Assembly (NCBI RefSeq): GCF_002263215.1
Contig: NZ_NLFK01000013.1
Coordinates: forward strand, 1 to 58,634
Length of the DNA: 58,634 bases
Direction of reading: 5' to 3'
Source: Actinobacillus seminis
Lineage (GTDB): Bacteria > Pseudomonadota > Gammaproteobacteria > Enterobacterales > Pasteurellaceae
In this document: positions 30,464 through 41,200 of the stretch, in pieces
How positions within the stretch are numbered: the stretch's first letter is position 1
How the letters are laid out: each line of letters starts with the position of its first letter
Program-made: the position numbers and the translations under genes
The notes under the pieces: model-generated
What the model was told of the DNA's origin: nothing
Database searches by the model: none
The model's input: only the letters and a program-made list of their open reading frames with translations

Positions 30464-31576
30464 ATGGCAAAGAAAATCTATTTTTTGTCTGCAGTTGGAT
30501 GCGTCATGATTGGAGTGGTGGGCATATTGGGAGCGCAATATGTGATGAAAGAAACCGGTAGTGGCGAATTTTGCGTTAGTTGCCATTCCATGAGTTATCC
30601 GCAAGCAGAATGGGAAGGCAGTGTACATTATTCGAATCGCAAAGGTATTCGCGCCGAATGTGCCGATTGTCATGTACCCCATGAAGGATTGGATTATGTC
30701 AAAGCTAAAGTTGTAGCACTGAAAGATATATGGTACGAATGGCAAGGCAAATTGAAAATCCAAGAAGATTTTGAAAAACACCGTGCCGAAATGGCGAAAA
30801 CCGTTTGGCAACAGATGAAAGAGAGCGATTCGGCTACCTGTAAAACCTGTCATACCATGGACGCCATGGTGTTTTCCGATCAAAGTCAATCGGCTCGGAA
30901 AATGCATAAATTAGCGCAAGAAACCCGGCAAACCTGTATTGATTGTCATAAAGGCTTAGTGCATTTCTTGCCGGAAAATGAAGTGGATAATGCCGCGACG
31001 ACCACAGAATTAATGAAACATGGTGGCGAATTTAGCGAGGCGGATAACCTATTATATGCTTTGGCAATGACGCTGGCGCAATTGCCGGCAGGCGGTGATA
31101 TTCGTTTAATGCCTTTTGCGGAATTGACTGCATGGAAAGCTGAGGGTGAGGAGATTGTAGCGCAATTACATGGCTGGCAACAAGTTGGCGCAGAAAGCGT
31201 AGTGTATAGCCAATTGGGACAACGAATTATGTTGGCATTGCTGGAAGATAATGCGAAAGCGCAAGTGAAGATCGAGAAAACTGTGCATGATGACGTGACC
31301 GCGTCTGATTGGAACGAGGTGACGTTGGCGCTGAAAGTCAATAAAAACGCCTTAACTTCTAACTTAGCGGCGTTGAATCAATTTGGGCATAATTTAAATG
31401 AAACCCATTGTAGTGGTTGTCATGCGGCAATTGGTGCTGAGCATTATACGGCGAATCAATGGATTGGCGTGGTGAATTCAATGAAAGATCGTACTTCAAT
31501 GTCAGCGGATGATGTCAGAGCGGTCACTATTTATTTGCAACGTAATGCAAAAGATATGCAAGGTGCGGCACATTAA
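30464..31576 (+). CDS. torY: Pentaheme c-type cytochrome, TorC/TorY (NapC/NirT) family
   Basis: Membrane-anchored quinol-oxidising cytochrome that feeds electrons to a periplasmic molybdoenzyme. The anchor helix is residues about 6-27. Five CxxCH haem sites are visible: CVSCH (37-41), CADCH (66-70), CKTCH (126-130), CIDCH (158-162) in the NapC-type domain, and CSGCH (316-320) in the C-terminal TorC-type monohaem domain. It is 370 residues. The partner reductase gene follows after about 200 bases. In H. influenzae the equivalent pair has been called torYZ and, more recently, mtsYZ. Confidence 0.92.
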   Translation: MAKKIYFLSAVGCVMIGVVGILGAQYVMKETGSGEFCVSCHSMSYPQAEWEGSVHYSNRKGIRAECADCHVPHEGLDYVKAKVVALKDIWYEWQGKLKIQEDFEKHRAEMAKTVWQQMKESDSATCKTCHTMDAMVFSDQSQSARKMHKLAQETRQTCIDCHKGLVHFLPENEVDNAATTTELMKHGGEFSEADNLLYALAMTLAQLPAGGDIRLMPFAELTAWKAEGEEIVAQLHGWQQVGAESVVYSQLGQRIMLALLEDNAKAQVKIEKTVHDDVTASDWNEVTLALKVNKNALTSNLAALNQFGHNLNETHCSGCHAAIGAEHYTANQWIGVVNSMKDRTSMSADDVRAVTIYLQRNAKDMQGAAH

Positions 31577-31772
31577 TGCACCGATTTAGCTGACTCCGAG
31601 CTTGTGTGCCTAAGTTGTTGTTTGATTTAAAACAGGCAATATGGCAGCAATGCCAGTAAAAGTGCGGTAATTTTTCCCTTGTTTTTACTCAATGGATAAG
31701 TTGAGAAATCGGTTATCCACTCATCTTTAGAAAGGTGTCAAGTTTTAACTTTGTAACAAAGCGAGGGTTAAA

Positions 31773-34262
31773 ATGAAAAAACACGAGAAAATTAGCGCAA
31801 CACGCAGAAATTTTCTAAAAAATTCTTCTTTGGGGATTGCCGGTGCGTCATTGATGGGCGGCACAACGGGCATGGTTGGTTCTTTGGTGGCGCCGAAAGC
31901 CAACGCGACGGAAGCCAAAACCGTCTTTACAGCCGCACACTGGGGACCGCTTGGTTTGGTGGTGGAAGATGGTAAAGTCGTGAAATCCGGTCCGGCGATT
32001 GAACCGGCGATTGCCAATGAATTACAAACCGTCACGCAAGAATTAGTGCATGGTGAAAGCCGAGTGAAATATCCTATGGTGCGCAAAGGTTATTTAGAAG
32101 GTAACAAAGATACGACATTGCGCGGACGAGATGAGTGGGTTCGGGTTTCTTGGGAAAAAGCCTTATCGTTGGTGGATACTGAATTAAAACGTATTCGGGC
32201 AGAGCAGGGACCAAGCGGTATTTTTGCGGGATCTTACGGTTGGCGCAGCTCCGGTGTGTTACACGCTTGTCGGGTATTATTACACCGTTATCTCAATGCC
32301 ACCGGCGGATTTGTCGGTACCAAAGGCGACTATTCTACCGGTGCGGCGCAAGTGATCATGCCTCACGTATTGGGAACCATTGAGGTTTATGAACAACAAA
32401 CCAGCTGGGAGGTGATTTTAGAAAATTCCGATATTGTGGTACTTTGGTCAGCCAATCCGATAACGACCTTGCGGATCGCTTGGACCTCTACCGATCAGGA
32501 AGGCTTGGCATATTTCAAAAAATTAAAAGAAAGTGGCAAACGGATTATTTTTATCGATCCGGTGCGAAGTGAAAGTTGCGAATATTTGGGGGCAGAGTGG
32601 TTGCCAATTCATACCGCAACTGACGTGCCTTTGATGTTGGGGATTGCGCATACCTTAGTCGCGACGGATAAACATGATAAAGCCTTTTTACAAAAATACA
32701 CCACCGGTTATGACAAATTCGAAGAATATTTGTTAGGTAAAATTGACGGTCAAGTCAAAGATGCACAATGGGCGAGCGAAATTTGCGGCTTGCCGGCAGA
32801 GGTGATCAAACAATTAGCCGCTGATTTTTCAAGCAAACGGACTATGTTGATGGGCGGTTGGGGGATGCAGCGTCAACGTCATGGCGAACAAGCGCATTGG
32901 ATGATGGTTACGCTGGCTTCCATGCTTGGACAAATCGGTTTGCCGGGCGGCGGATTTGGTTTTAGTTATCATTATTCCAACGGCGGTGTGCCGAGTGTAA
33001 CCGGCGGAACATTGAGCGTGATTTCGGCGACCTTAGGCGATAATAGCACCAATACTGGGCAGTCTTGGTTACTCGAATCTTCCAAATATAGCTTCCCTGT
33101 AGCGTTAATTTCTGACGCGTTATTAAATCCGGGGAAAACCGTACAATATAATGGCGAAGAATTAACCTATTCTGATATTAAATTTATTTACTGGGCGGGT
33201 GGCAATCCATTTGTCCATCATCAAGATACTAACCGTTTGGTGAAAGCATGGCAAAAACCGGATACAGTAGTAGTAAATGAAATTTTCTGGACACCAACTG
33301 CGCGTATGGCGGATATTGTATTGCCGGTGACCACCAGTTACGAACGTAACGACCTGACCATGTCCGGCGATTATTCCATGATGAATATCTTTCCGATGAA
33401 AAAAGCGGTCGAGCCGCAATTTGAGGCGAAAAGTGATTATGAAATTTTCACTGAATTAGCCAAACTTGCCGGCGTGGAAGAACGTTTTACGGAAAATAAA
33501 TCGGAGATGGATTGGCTGAAAAGTTTCTACCAAAGCGCTTTCGACAGCGCGCGTAAAAATCGGGTGATCATGCCGAAATTTGAAACGTTCTGGGAGGAAA
33601 ATAAACCGATTACCTTTAAAGCCAATGAGAAAGCGAAAAAATGGGTACGTTACGAAGCATTCCGCAATGATCCGTTGCTTAATCCATTAGGCACACCATC
33701 CGGTAAGATCGAAATTTACTCTGATGTGATCGCTAAAATGAATTATGATGATTGCAAAGGCTATCCGAGCTGGATGGAGCCGGAAGAGTTTGCCGGTAGC
33801 GTAACGGAAGAAGCGCCATTGGCATTGGTCACGCCGCACCCGTATTATCGTTTGCACAGCCAACTAAACAATACTTCATTGCGCGAAAAATACGCAGTCA
33901 AAGATCGAGAACCGGTGTTGATCCATAAAGAGGATGCCACCGCGCGTGGTATTGCAGATGGCGACATTGTGCGCATTTTCAACAAACGCGGTCAAGTCTT
34001 GGCGGGTGCCGTGGTAACAGAGGGGATTATCAAAGGGACTGTCGCTTTGCATGAAGGGGCATGGTACGATCCGTTGGATCTTGGGCAAAGTGAACAACCG
34101 TTGTGTAAAAATGGTTGTGCCAATGTGTTAACCATGGATAAAGGTACTTCCAAACTGGCGCAAGGTAACTCCTCGCATACCGGCATTGTACAGGTGGAAA
34201 AATATAACGGAGACGCCGTAGCGGTAACCGTATTTGACCACCCGAAATTTATCGAAAGTTAA
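31773..34262 (+). CDS. torZ: Periplasmic molybdoenzyme, TorZ/MtsZ/BisC type
   Basis: An 829-residue DMSO-reductase-family enzyme with bis-MGD molybdenum cofactor. The N-terminus is a Tat signal (ATRRNFLKNSSLGIAGASLM, cleavage near KANA). The serine ligand is expected in KGDYSTGAAQVIMPH, as in TMAO, biotin sulfoxide and methionine sulfoxide reductases; no N-terminal Fe-S cysteines are present. From its similarity in type and its torY partner, S- or N-oxide reduction in anaerobic or oxidatively stressed cells is likely. The H. influenzae homologue is reported to reduce methionine sulfoxide; substrate cannot be read from sequence. An A/T-rich 5' gap of about 200 bases separates it from torY. Confidence 0.9.
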   Translation: MKKHEKISATRRNFLKNSSLGIAGASLMGGTTGMVGSLVAPKANATEAKTVFTAAHWGPLGLVVEDGKVVKSGPAIEPAIANELQTVTQELVHGESRVKYPMVRKGYLEGNKDTTLRGRDEWVRVSWEKALSLVDTELKRIRAEQGPSGIFAGSYGWRSSGVLHACRVLLHRYLNATGGFVGTKGDYSTGAAQVIMPHVLGTIEVYEQQTSWEVILENSDIVVLWSANPITTLRIAWTSTDQEGLAYFKKLKESGKRIIFIDPVRSESCEYLGAEWLPIHTATDVPLMLGIAHTLVATDKHDKAFLQKYTTGYDKFEEYLLGKIDGQVKDAQWASEICGLPAEVIKQLAADFSSKRTMLMGGWGMQRQRHGEQAHWMMVTLASMLGQIGLPGGGFGFSYHYSNGGVPSVTGGTLSVISATLGDNSTNTGQSWLLESSKYSFPVALISDALLNPGKTVQYNGEELTYSDIKFIYWAGGNPFVHHQDTNRLVKAWQKPDTVVVNEIFWTPTARMADIVLPVTTSYERNDLTMSGDYSMMNIFPMKKAVEPQFEAKSDYEIFTELAKLAGVEERFTENKSEMDWLKSFYQSAFDSARKNRVIMPKFETFWEENKPITFKANEKAKKWVRYEAFRNDPLLNPLGTPSGKIEIYSDVIAKMNYDDCKGYPSWMEPEEFAGSVTEEAPLALVTPHPYYRLHSQLNNTSLREKYAVKDREPVLIHKEDATARGIADGDIVRIFNKRGQVLAGAVVTEGIIKGTVALHEGAWYDPLDLGQSEQPLCKNGCANVLTMDKGTSKLAQGNSSHTGIVQVEKYNGDAVAVTVFDHPKFIES

Positions 34263-34286
34263 CCGCACTTTTGATGTCCGACAATC

Positions 34287-34314
34287 AAAATCCCGATCCA
34301 AGGATCGGGATTTT
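34287..34314 (+). terminator. Rho-independent terminator after torZ
   Basis: A 13-bp stem AAAATCCCGATCC / GGATCGGGATTTT (34287-34299, 34302-34314) with a two-base loop centre and two further T. It lies 25 bases after torZ and, being symmetrical, may also end the convergent ycgL gene. Confidence 0.9.
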
Positions 34315-34321
34315 TTGATGG

Positions 34322-34603
34322 TTAAAGCGCGGTGTTTTTTTGTTGCATTTTGTGTAATTCGAGCAAGTTTTCTTCCGCTTTCGGCATTTGTAGGTAAAAA
34401 CCTTGATTTTGCAAATGGGCGAGAACTTCTTGATTATCCGCTTGGATTAAGGATTTATTGCCTTTTAAATTAAATAACATCACGAAAATCGGCGCGCCGA
34501 AAAGAGCTTTGAGTTCGGGCGGGACTTTGTCAAAAATATCCCGTTTTTCCACGTATAAATACATTCCGTCTTTCTTTTTACTTTTATAAATTGCACATAA
34601 CAT
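34322..34603 (-). CDS. ycgL: YcgL family protein (DUF709)
   Basis: A 93-residue protein opening [20 protein letters not shown] and containing [18 protein letters not shown], the YcgL pattern. Function unknown. It is divergent from minC across about 90 bases, the same neighbour relation as ycgL and minC in E. coli. It is convergent with torZ. Confidence 0.88.
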   Translation of the reverse strand: MLCAIYKSKKKDGMYLYVEKRDIFDKVPPELKALFGAPIFVMLFNLKGNKSLIQADNQEVLAHLQNQGFYLQMPKAEENLLELHKMQQKNTAL

Positions 34604-34694
34604 GGGGCATTCTCTCTGATGGGTAAAAAATTATTGCTGATTTTACCGCAATTCTTTATTATCAAACCACAACATTTTGTTTAGGGAATTTATT

Positions 34695-35366
34695 ATGGCA
34701 CAAGATATTATCGAATTACGCACCGGTCAATTTTCTTCGGTATTTCTGATGCTTAACAGCTCAAGTTTAACGGTGATTAAACGGGCATTAGCCAAAAAAG
34801 TTAAAAAGTCGCCGTCATTTTTTCAAAATATCGCAGTGATTTTGCAATTTAATCCTATGTTGGAAAAAATCAATTTAAGCGAATTAAATGCCTTATTGGC
34901 ACAATTTAATATTCATGTGATCGGCGTGACAGATTGGCAAAACGCCTTACAAAAAGAATTAATTCTTACCGCCGGTTTTACGTTATTAGGAAAAAGTGAT
35001 GAAATTTCGGATATTTTGCCGGAACCTCGCTATTTGCCAACGAGAGTGATTGAACAAAATGTGGATGCTAATCAAGTGATTTATGCCAAAAACAGCGACT
35101 TGATTATTCATGGTAACGTAGAAAAAGGCGCGGAAGTGGCAGCGGATGGGAATGTGCATATTTATGGAAAATTACGCGGTCGGGCGATGGCGGGCGTGAA
35201 TACCAATACAGGATCGATTTACGCGCAACATTTGGATGCGGAATTTGTAGCGGTGAACAGCCGCTTTTTAAATCGGGATAAAATTCCGTTAGAATTTATG
35301 CAAAGAGCGGTGCGAATTTTTGCAGAAAAAGAGAAACTTGCCTTTCGTATTTTGGGTGAATATTAA
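34695..35366 (+). CDS. minC: Septum site-determining protein MinC
   Basis: FtsZ polymerisation inhibitor that blocks polar septa. It is 223 residues, full length, with an N-terminal FtsZ-interaction domain and a C-terminal beta-helix domain showing DLIIHGNVEKGAEVAADGNV and IYGKLRGRAMAGVNT, where the family binds MinD. The ATG at 34695 is preferred over 34677. minD and minE, normally directly downstream, are missing: an uptake-signal dyad and then the convergent aspC follow. They must be elsewhere or absent. Confidence 0.92.
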   Translation: MAQDIIELRTGQFSSVFLMLNSSSLTVIKRALAKKVKKSPSFFQNIAVILQFNPMLEKINLSELNALLAQFNIHVIGVTDWQNALQKELILTAGFTLLGKSDEISDILPEPRYLPTRVIEQNVDANQVIYAKNSDLIIHGNVEKGAEVAADGNVHIYGKLRGRAMAGVNTNTGSIYAQHLDAEFVAVNSRFLNRDKIPLEFMQRAVRIFAEKEKLAFRILGEY

Positions 35367-35390
35367 GATCGGAAAAATGAGTAAAAAAAT

Positions 35391-35426
35391 ACCGCACTTT
35401 TAGGCTTTTATGCGCAAAAGTGCGGT
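35391..35426. terminator. Uptake-signal dyad terminator between minC and aspC
   Basis: ACCGCACTT (35391-35399) and AAGTGCGGT (35418-35426) form an extended inverted repeat with an 18-base spacer containing further A/T pairing. It lies between convergent genes, with A7 on the left and a T run on the right. Confidence 0.75.
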
Positions 35427-35442
35427 TATTTTTTATATGATT

Positions 35443-36633
35443 TTATAATACGTTAACGATACTTTCGCACAAGTAACGAATATTATCTTCCGTGATCCCC
35501 GCCACGTTGATCCGTCCGGAACGTACTGCGTAAATCGCAAATTCTTCTTTTAAGCGATCTACTTGTTCGGCAGACAGTCCGCTAAATGAGAACATCCCGT
35601 TTTGCTCGATAATAAAGCTGAAATCCTGTTTGGCACCGGATTCTTTTAATAATTGAACGAAAAGATGACGCATTTTTTTGATGCGTTCGCGCATCTCGGT
35701 CAATTCGTTCTCCCATTCGCTGCGCAATTGTTCGTCGCCTAAGACCAAAGCAACGGTGGACGCCCCGTGGGAGGCTGGATTTGAGTAAAGGGTACGCACG
35801 ATAGTTTTGACTTGAGTTAATGCAGTCGCGGCAATTTGCTCATTTTCAGCCACTAAAGTAAATGCGCCGACACGTTCGTTGTACAAACCAAAGTTTTTAG
35901 AGAAGGAGCTTGCGACGAGTAATTCTTTGTGGTTAGCTGCAAAGGTACGTAATCCAAGAGCATCTTCTTCCAATCCGTTGGCTAAACCTTGATAGGCAAA
36001 GTCAAATAGTGGCAACCAACCGTTTTTAACAGACATTTCCGATAATTTTTGCCATTGTTCGGAGGTTGGATCGATACCGGTCGGATTATGGCAGCAACCG
36101 TGTAATAACACCACATCACCTTCGCCCGCATTGCTAAGATCGGCAATTAAATTGTCCCAGTCCAAGGCTTTTCGGTCGGCATCATAATAGCGATATTCGC
36201 GGATGGTCATGCCGACCGCGTTAAAAATCGCATGGTGATTTGGCCAAGTTGGGCTGCTGATCCACACATTTTGCGCTTTAGTTTGGCGTTTGATAAACTC
36301 TGCGGCGATACGTAATGCGCCGGTTCCGCCTAAACTTTGGACGGTTTTAGCGCGACCTTGCGTGACGACATCTGAATTTGCCCCGAATAATAACGCTTTC
36401 GTTTTGGCATTAAATTCCGCGACACCATCAATTGACAAATAATTTTTGGTCGTTTCGACGTCAAAAAGACGTTGTTCTGCTTTTTTAACCGCTTGCATAA
36501 TTGGCGTTGTGCCTTGCGCATCTTTATAGACGCCGATACCTAAATTGATTTTTTTGTCACGTGTTTCCGCTTTAAAGGCTTCGCCTAATCCGAGAATTGG
36601 GTCAGCCGGTGCGGCATTGATATTTTCAAACAT
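35443..36633 (-). CDS. aspC: Aspartate aminotransferase
   Basis: PLP-dependent aspartate/2-oxoglutarate aminotransferase. It is 396 residues, identical in length to E. coli AspC and very close at the N-terminus ([16 protein letters not shown], then [11 protein letters not shown]). The PLP lysine is in [15 protein letters not shown] and the substrate-binding Arg near the C-terminus in [12 protein letters not shown]. TyrB is the main alternative; the N-terminal match favours AspC. In H. influenzae the order aspC-purK-purE is remembered; here aspC and purK are co-directional neighbours and purE is missing. Confidence 0.93.
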   Translation of the reverse strand: MFENINAAPADPILGLGEAFKAETRDKKINLGIGVYKDAQGTTPIMQAVKKAEQRLFDVETTKNYLSIDGVAEFNAKTKALLFGANSDVVTQGRAKTVQSLGGTGALRIAAEFIKRQTKAQNVWISSPTWPNHHAIFNAVGMTIREYRYYDADRKALDWDNLIADLSNAGEGDVVLLHGCCHNPTGIDPTSEQWQKLSEMSVKNGWLPLFDFAYQGLANGLEEDALGLRTFAANHKELLVASSFSKNFGLYNERVGAFTLVAENEQIAATALTQVKTIVRTLYSNPASHGASTVALVLGDEQLRSEWENELTEMRERIKKMRHLFVQLLKESGAKQDFSFIIEQNGMFSFSGLSAEQVDRLKEEFAIYAVRSGRINVAGITEDNIRYLCESIVNVL

Positions 36634-36764
36634 AGTTATTATCCTTACTTTTGTTGTATCTGTACGTCTCTTTTTATACTCATAAAGCTTTGGGGATGCA
36701 ACCCTTTATTTAAGTAAACTTCGTATTTTTTATAAGCATTTAAATTTTAAGCCTACAAATTAGC

Positions 36765-37853
36765 TTATTTTAAATTTTCTAACGCCCATTCCACGCCGGA
36801 CTGATAATCTTCCGGTAAAAATTGGCGCAATTGTGAAAGGCTTTGTGCCATCACTGTTTTATCCGGATGGGAGAGATTAATGTGTCCGACTTTGCGCCCC
36901 GAGCGTACTTCTTTGCCATACCAATGTACTTGACTAAAAGGAATATTGAGCCATTGCGGATGGAGTGGCGTACCGATTAAATTGACCATCAGGCTTGGCG
37001 CGCTAATAGAAAGGATTGGCGTTGGCAGATCCAGCAAGGCACGTAAATGCAATTCAAATTGGCTAATGCAGCAACCTAATTGCGTCCAGTGACCGCTGTT
37101 GTGTACACGTGGCGCTAATTCATTAATCAACAATTGCTCCCCGACCACAAAACACTCCATTGCCATGACGCCGACATAGTGTAATTGATGCATAATTTTG
37201 CTTAACATGGCTTCGGCTTGTTGCTGTAATTGGGCTTGGGCAGGGAGGGCGGGATCCATTAGGCTATAGCGTAAAATCCCAGCTTGCTGTAAATTGCGCG
37301 TGACAGGATAGAAACGGGTTTCCCCATTGCGAAATCGGGCGCCAACCAGCGAGATTTCGTAATCAAAAGGAATAAATTTTTCAACGATCACTTCATTGTT
37401 CAAATCTTCAGTGATGATATCGGAATTTTCTTGCTTGATAATCCATTGACCGCGCCCGTCGTAGCCGCCTGTGCGACGTTTTACAACGACTTTTTCGCCG
37501 ATTTGTTGGAAAATTTCTGACCATTGTTGCGGGTTTTGCAATAGGCACCAAGGGGAAGTGGATAATTGTAATTCATCAAGTAAGGCTTTTTGGGATAAAC
37601 GATCGGCTAATAAACCAAAGACATTTTTATTCACGAAATTAGGATGGGTTTCCAGCAAGGCAGTGAGCGGCGTTTTTTCCCAACGTTCAATTTCAGCAGT
37701 AATCAGACTGTTGGCGGATAAATCAATACAGGGGGCATCAAAAGCGAGCGGGTGAACCGCAATATCCAAAGGCGCACCGGCATAACGTAACATACGTCCT
37801 AATTGACCATTGCCGAGAATATAAACAGGGGGATATAAAGCATTGGTTTGCAT
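36765..37853 (-). CDS. purK: 5-(carboxyamino)imidazole ribonucleotide synthase PurK
   Basis: ATP-grasp enzyme that converts AIR and bicarbonate to N5-CAIR in purine synthesis. It is 362 residues, with the N-terminal YILGNGQLGRMLRYAGAPL, the grasp-loop KRRTGGYDGRGQWIIK and the C-terminal metal-binding LINELAPRVHNSGHWT. Its usual partner purE is not adjacent. Upstream (to the right) is 420 bases of non-coding DNA and then the yadA-like gene, so the accessory island begins right where purE might be expected. Confidence 0.94.
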   Translation of the reverse strand: MQTNALYPPVYILGNGQLGRMLRYAGAPLDIAVHPLAFDAPCIDLSANSLITAEIERWEKTPLTALLETHPNFVNKNVFGLLADRLSQKALLDELQLSTSPWCLLQNPQQWSEIFQQIGEKVVVKRRTGGYDGRGQWIIKQENSDIITEDLNNEVIVEKFIPFDYEISLVGARFRNGETRFYPVTRNLQQAGILRYSLMDPALPAQAQLQQQAEAMLSKIMHQLHYVGVMAMECFVVGEQLLINELAPRVHNSGHWTQLGCCISQFELHLRALLDLPTPILSISAPSLMVNLIGTPLHPQWLNIPFSQVHWYGKEVRSGRKVGHINLSHPDKTVMAQSLSQLRQFLPEDYQSGVEWALENLK

Positions 37854-38276
37854 GTTTAATCCTTACGATAAAATAGCTAAAGGGAATTAGAACATCTTTT
37901 GTCAAAAAGCAGCGACTAAGATGTCGGCGAAATTATACTAAATTGTAGGCGAAGTGCGGTATTTTTTTACAAGTTTTTTACTTATTTGTCGGGAATAGGG
38001 AAATTTTGCGGGAGAAGGTGAGTTTGGTGATATTTTTAGCTGATTTTGAGGAATGAATGGGATATATTATGGCAGTTCGTTTTTTAAGAAAATAAAATGC
38101 CTCCGGAGAGGAGATTGAGGAGGCTTGAACTTAATGTAAAACGGATCGAGGCGGAGGGGCATATAAGGTTCAAATTCGTTGGACGGATAACCGTTATTTT
38201 AAATGGAGATGGTCAGATAGGGTTTGCTTTGCTGCACTTCTACTTAATTTTATCATTTTTTAAAGAGGATAGTTTT
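37854..38276. other. Non-coding region between purK and the yadA-like gene
   Basis: These 423 bases lie between divergent genes and should hold both promoters. They contain an uptake signal at 37952-37960 and a small inverted repeat GCCTCC / GGAGGC (38099-38104, 38119-38124) about 160 bases before the adhesin start. I saw no supported gene here; the open frame entering from 38097 is only an extension of the adhesin's signal-peptide frame. Confidence 0.5.
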
Positions 38277-41200
38277 ATGAATAAGGTTTTTAAACTCATT
38301 TGGAACCATGCAAAACAAGGTTTTGATGTTACTTCCGAATTGACGCGCAGCCAGCGTAAAAACGCAACAACAGATAACCGAGAAAAGCCAGCTAAAGCCT
38401 TGTTGGTAGCGGGTTTATCCCTTTCTTTACTCGGGGGGGGGTAACCGCGGCTAAAGCACAAGCTTCTTCTCAACAACTTCTTCAACAACCTAAATCTCAA
38501 TCTCAATCTTATTTAGTTTGGGGTAGAAATGCTAGCGTGTCATATCCTAATGGAGACCGCCACCACAATAAATACTCATATTATCTTAATCCAATTCTTC
38601 TAGGTAAAAAGAATAATGAGGATGATTACTTTGAAGATACTAGTATTGCACCTGTATATAATATATATTCCGGTGGGATTGCGCTAGGCTCAGCAGCCAC
38701 AGTCTCGGAACATGCCGAAGATGGTATTGCGGTTGGTGTCGGCGCAAAAACCGACGGGCAAATGGGGACTTCTGTTGGTTTCTTTACTCAAGCAATAGGT
38801 AGACACTCCAGTGCTTATGGTTTCCAAAGCGTTGCGTATGGCAACCAATCTATTGCTATGGGCGAAAGACCCATCTCAATTGGGAGTAGTTCAATGGCTA
38901 TTGGGGCATATTCTGTAGCTAACCCGGCATACTATTATGGGTATTTAAAGAAAACTAAAAACGGTAATGGTTTAGAAAATGTAGATAATCCACTTGCAAA
39001 AACATCAGTGGAAAATCAGGAAATATATGTTGTAGATAAAGGAGAAACATTGACATGTACGGAAGGTGAATACAAGACTAAAAATGGAAATGATTGTTTG
39101 AAGAGCACACCAGCTCTCGCTATTGGTGCAGAAGCAAAAGCCCTTAATGTTAATGCGCTTGCCATAGGTACCCAAGCTGAAGCCACTGGCGTTCGCTCTG
39201 TGGCGATACATGGCAATGCCACTGAAGAACGTGCTGTTGCCGTTGGTTTCTTTTCAGAAGCAAATGCACATAATGCCGTTGCCCTTGGGGCGAGGGCGTC
39301 CGTTGGCGGTGAAAGTTCCATTGCCGTAGGGGAAAAAACCATTGTTGAAAAAGCGAATTCTACCGCAGTAGGTCAATTAAATGTCGTTCGAGGAGAACGC
39401 TCGGGTTCATTTGGTTATTCGGGTAATATTAAAGATAATTTTAAAATATACGAAGAAAGTGAAAGAGATGATAATGGTGTTATTAAACCATATGGTCAAA
39501 GAAATTACTCGGCTTTCAATTATGGCGTATTTTCAGATGATGCCTATGCTTTCGGTAATAAAAATAAAATTGATAAAACCGCAAATAAGACGTTTGTTTT
39601 AGGGAACAACATTACTGCTACTAATGAAAACAACGTTATTCTCGGTAATGAAAGTGAGGATAAAAAATTCAAAGAAGTGGACGGTGCAAAAAACGGTACC
39701 TTCGTCACGGTAGGACCTTTAAAATATAACGGTTTTGCCGGTACACCAAAAGGCGTGGTTTCTGTGGGTAAAAAAGGTGCAGAACGCCAATTAGTAAATG
39801 TTGCACCCGGCGAAATCTCCAGCACCTCTACCGACGCAATCAACGGTTCGCAACTTTACGCGACAAATGCCATTTTAGGCAATGTTGCAAACTCAACCGT
39901 CAATGCATTGGGTGGTGCAACGCTTGATCTCGATAAAAATGGCACCTTCCGAGTGAGTTATAATTTAACGAGTAGTAACCCAAGTACTAGTGAGGCAACC
40001 GGAACAATTTATACTAATGTTGGTTCGGCATTAACTGCCTTAAGTCAAGCAGTCAATCAACCGTTAACTTTCAAAGCAAATCAGCTTGCAGATACTGGCG
40101 CTAATGGTTCACAGCAAGAGCTTGGCTCGACTATTTCTATAGTTGGTGCAACTGCCAATGAAGCACAAGGTGTGAATAACGATAAAGCTGTGGCAGGTAC
40201 CTACTCAGCTAAAAATATCCAAACGGTGGTAACAGATAACCAAATCCAAATCCAAATGGCTGAAAATCCAGAGTTCAGATCAACCAATGTAACTAATGGT
40301 ACAACTAGCACTGTGATTACCCCAGAAAATATCACCGTAGGCAATAAAACCGGAGGTTCGCCGATCGTGATCGGAGCCAATGCCGAAGGTCATAATCAAA
40401 TCACTAATTTAACGACTACCATTCAAACACCAGCAACAGCACCTGTAACAAACAAACCAACAGGCGATATGTTGAACAATGCGGCGACAATCGGAGATGT
40501 ATTGCATGCAGGTTGGAACTTAACAGAAAATGGTCACGCAAAAGATGTGGTTACGCCTTATGACAGCGTAAATTTTGCTAATGGTGTAGGAACTACCGCC
40601 GTGGTTGGTACCTCAGATGATGGTACAACCAGTACAGTTCGGATTAACAGTTTTTTAGGGATTACCGACAAAGCGGGTAATCAATTGGTACTGGGCAAAG
40701 ACGGTAAATACTATAAACCGTCAGAGCTTAAACCGAACGGAGAGCCGAAAGATGGGGCTGCTCCTGTTGAAGCGGAAGATATATTGGTGAATGTTATTAA
40801 TCCAGCAGCAACTAACGGGACGAAGGGGAATATGGTACAAGTTGGGAATTTGAGTAGTGGTTTAGGCACGAAAAATATTGATACTTACCCAAGTGGTAAA
40901 AATAATCCAACAAAACCAAGCCCATTACTTGACCTTTATGCGTTAGCAGATGGTACGAGTAACTATAAAATTCCCGATAGCAATGCAGCAACAGTAGGCG
41001 ATCTGCGCAATATGGGGTGGATTGTTTCCGCTTCCGGTAACGGTTATCTTAATACGGTGAAAAATGCTAACCAAGTTAACTTTGTCGGCATTGACGGTAT
41101 CAGTGTAACAGGGGAAGATGTTGGCGATATCCGTACTATTACAGCGAAAGTGAACGTAGATAATATTACCACCGAGATCACATATAAAGCGGATGGTTAC

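Noticed and set aside
30440-30907. 155-codon minus-strand open frame
   Set aside because: Shadow of torY; it runs antisense to four of the haem-binding segments' region.
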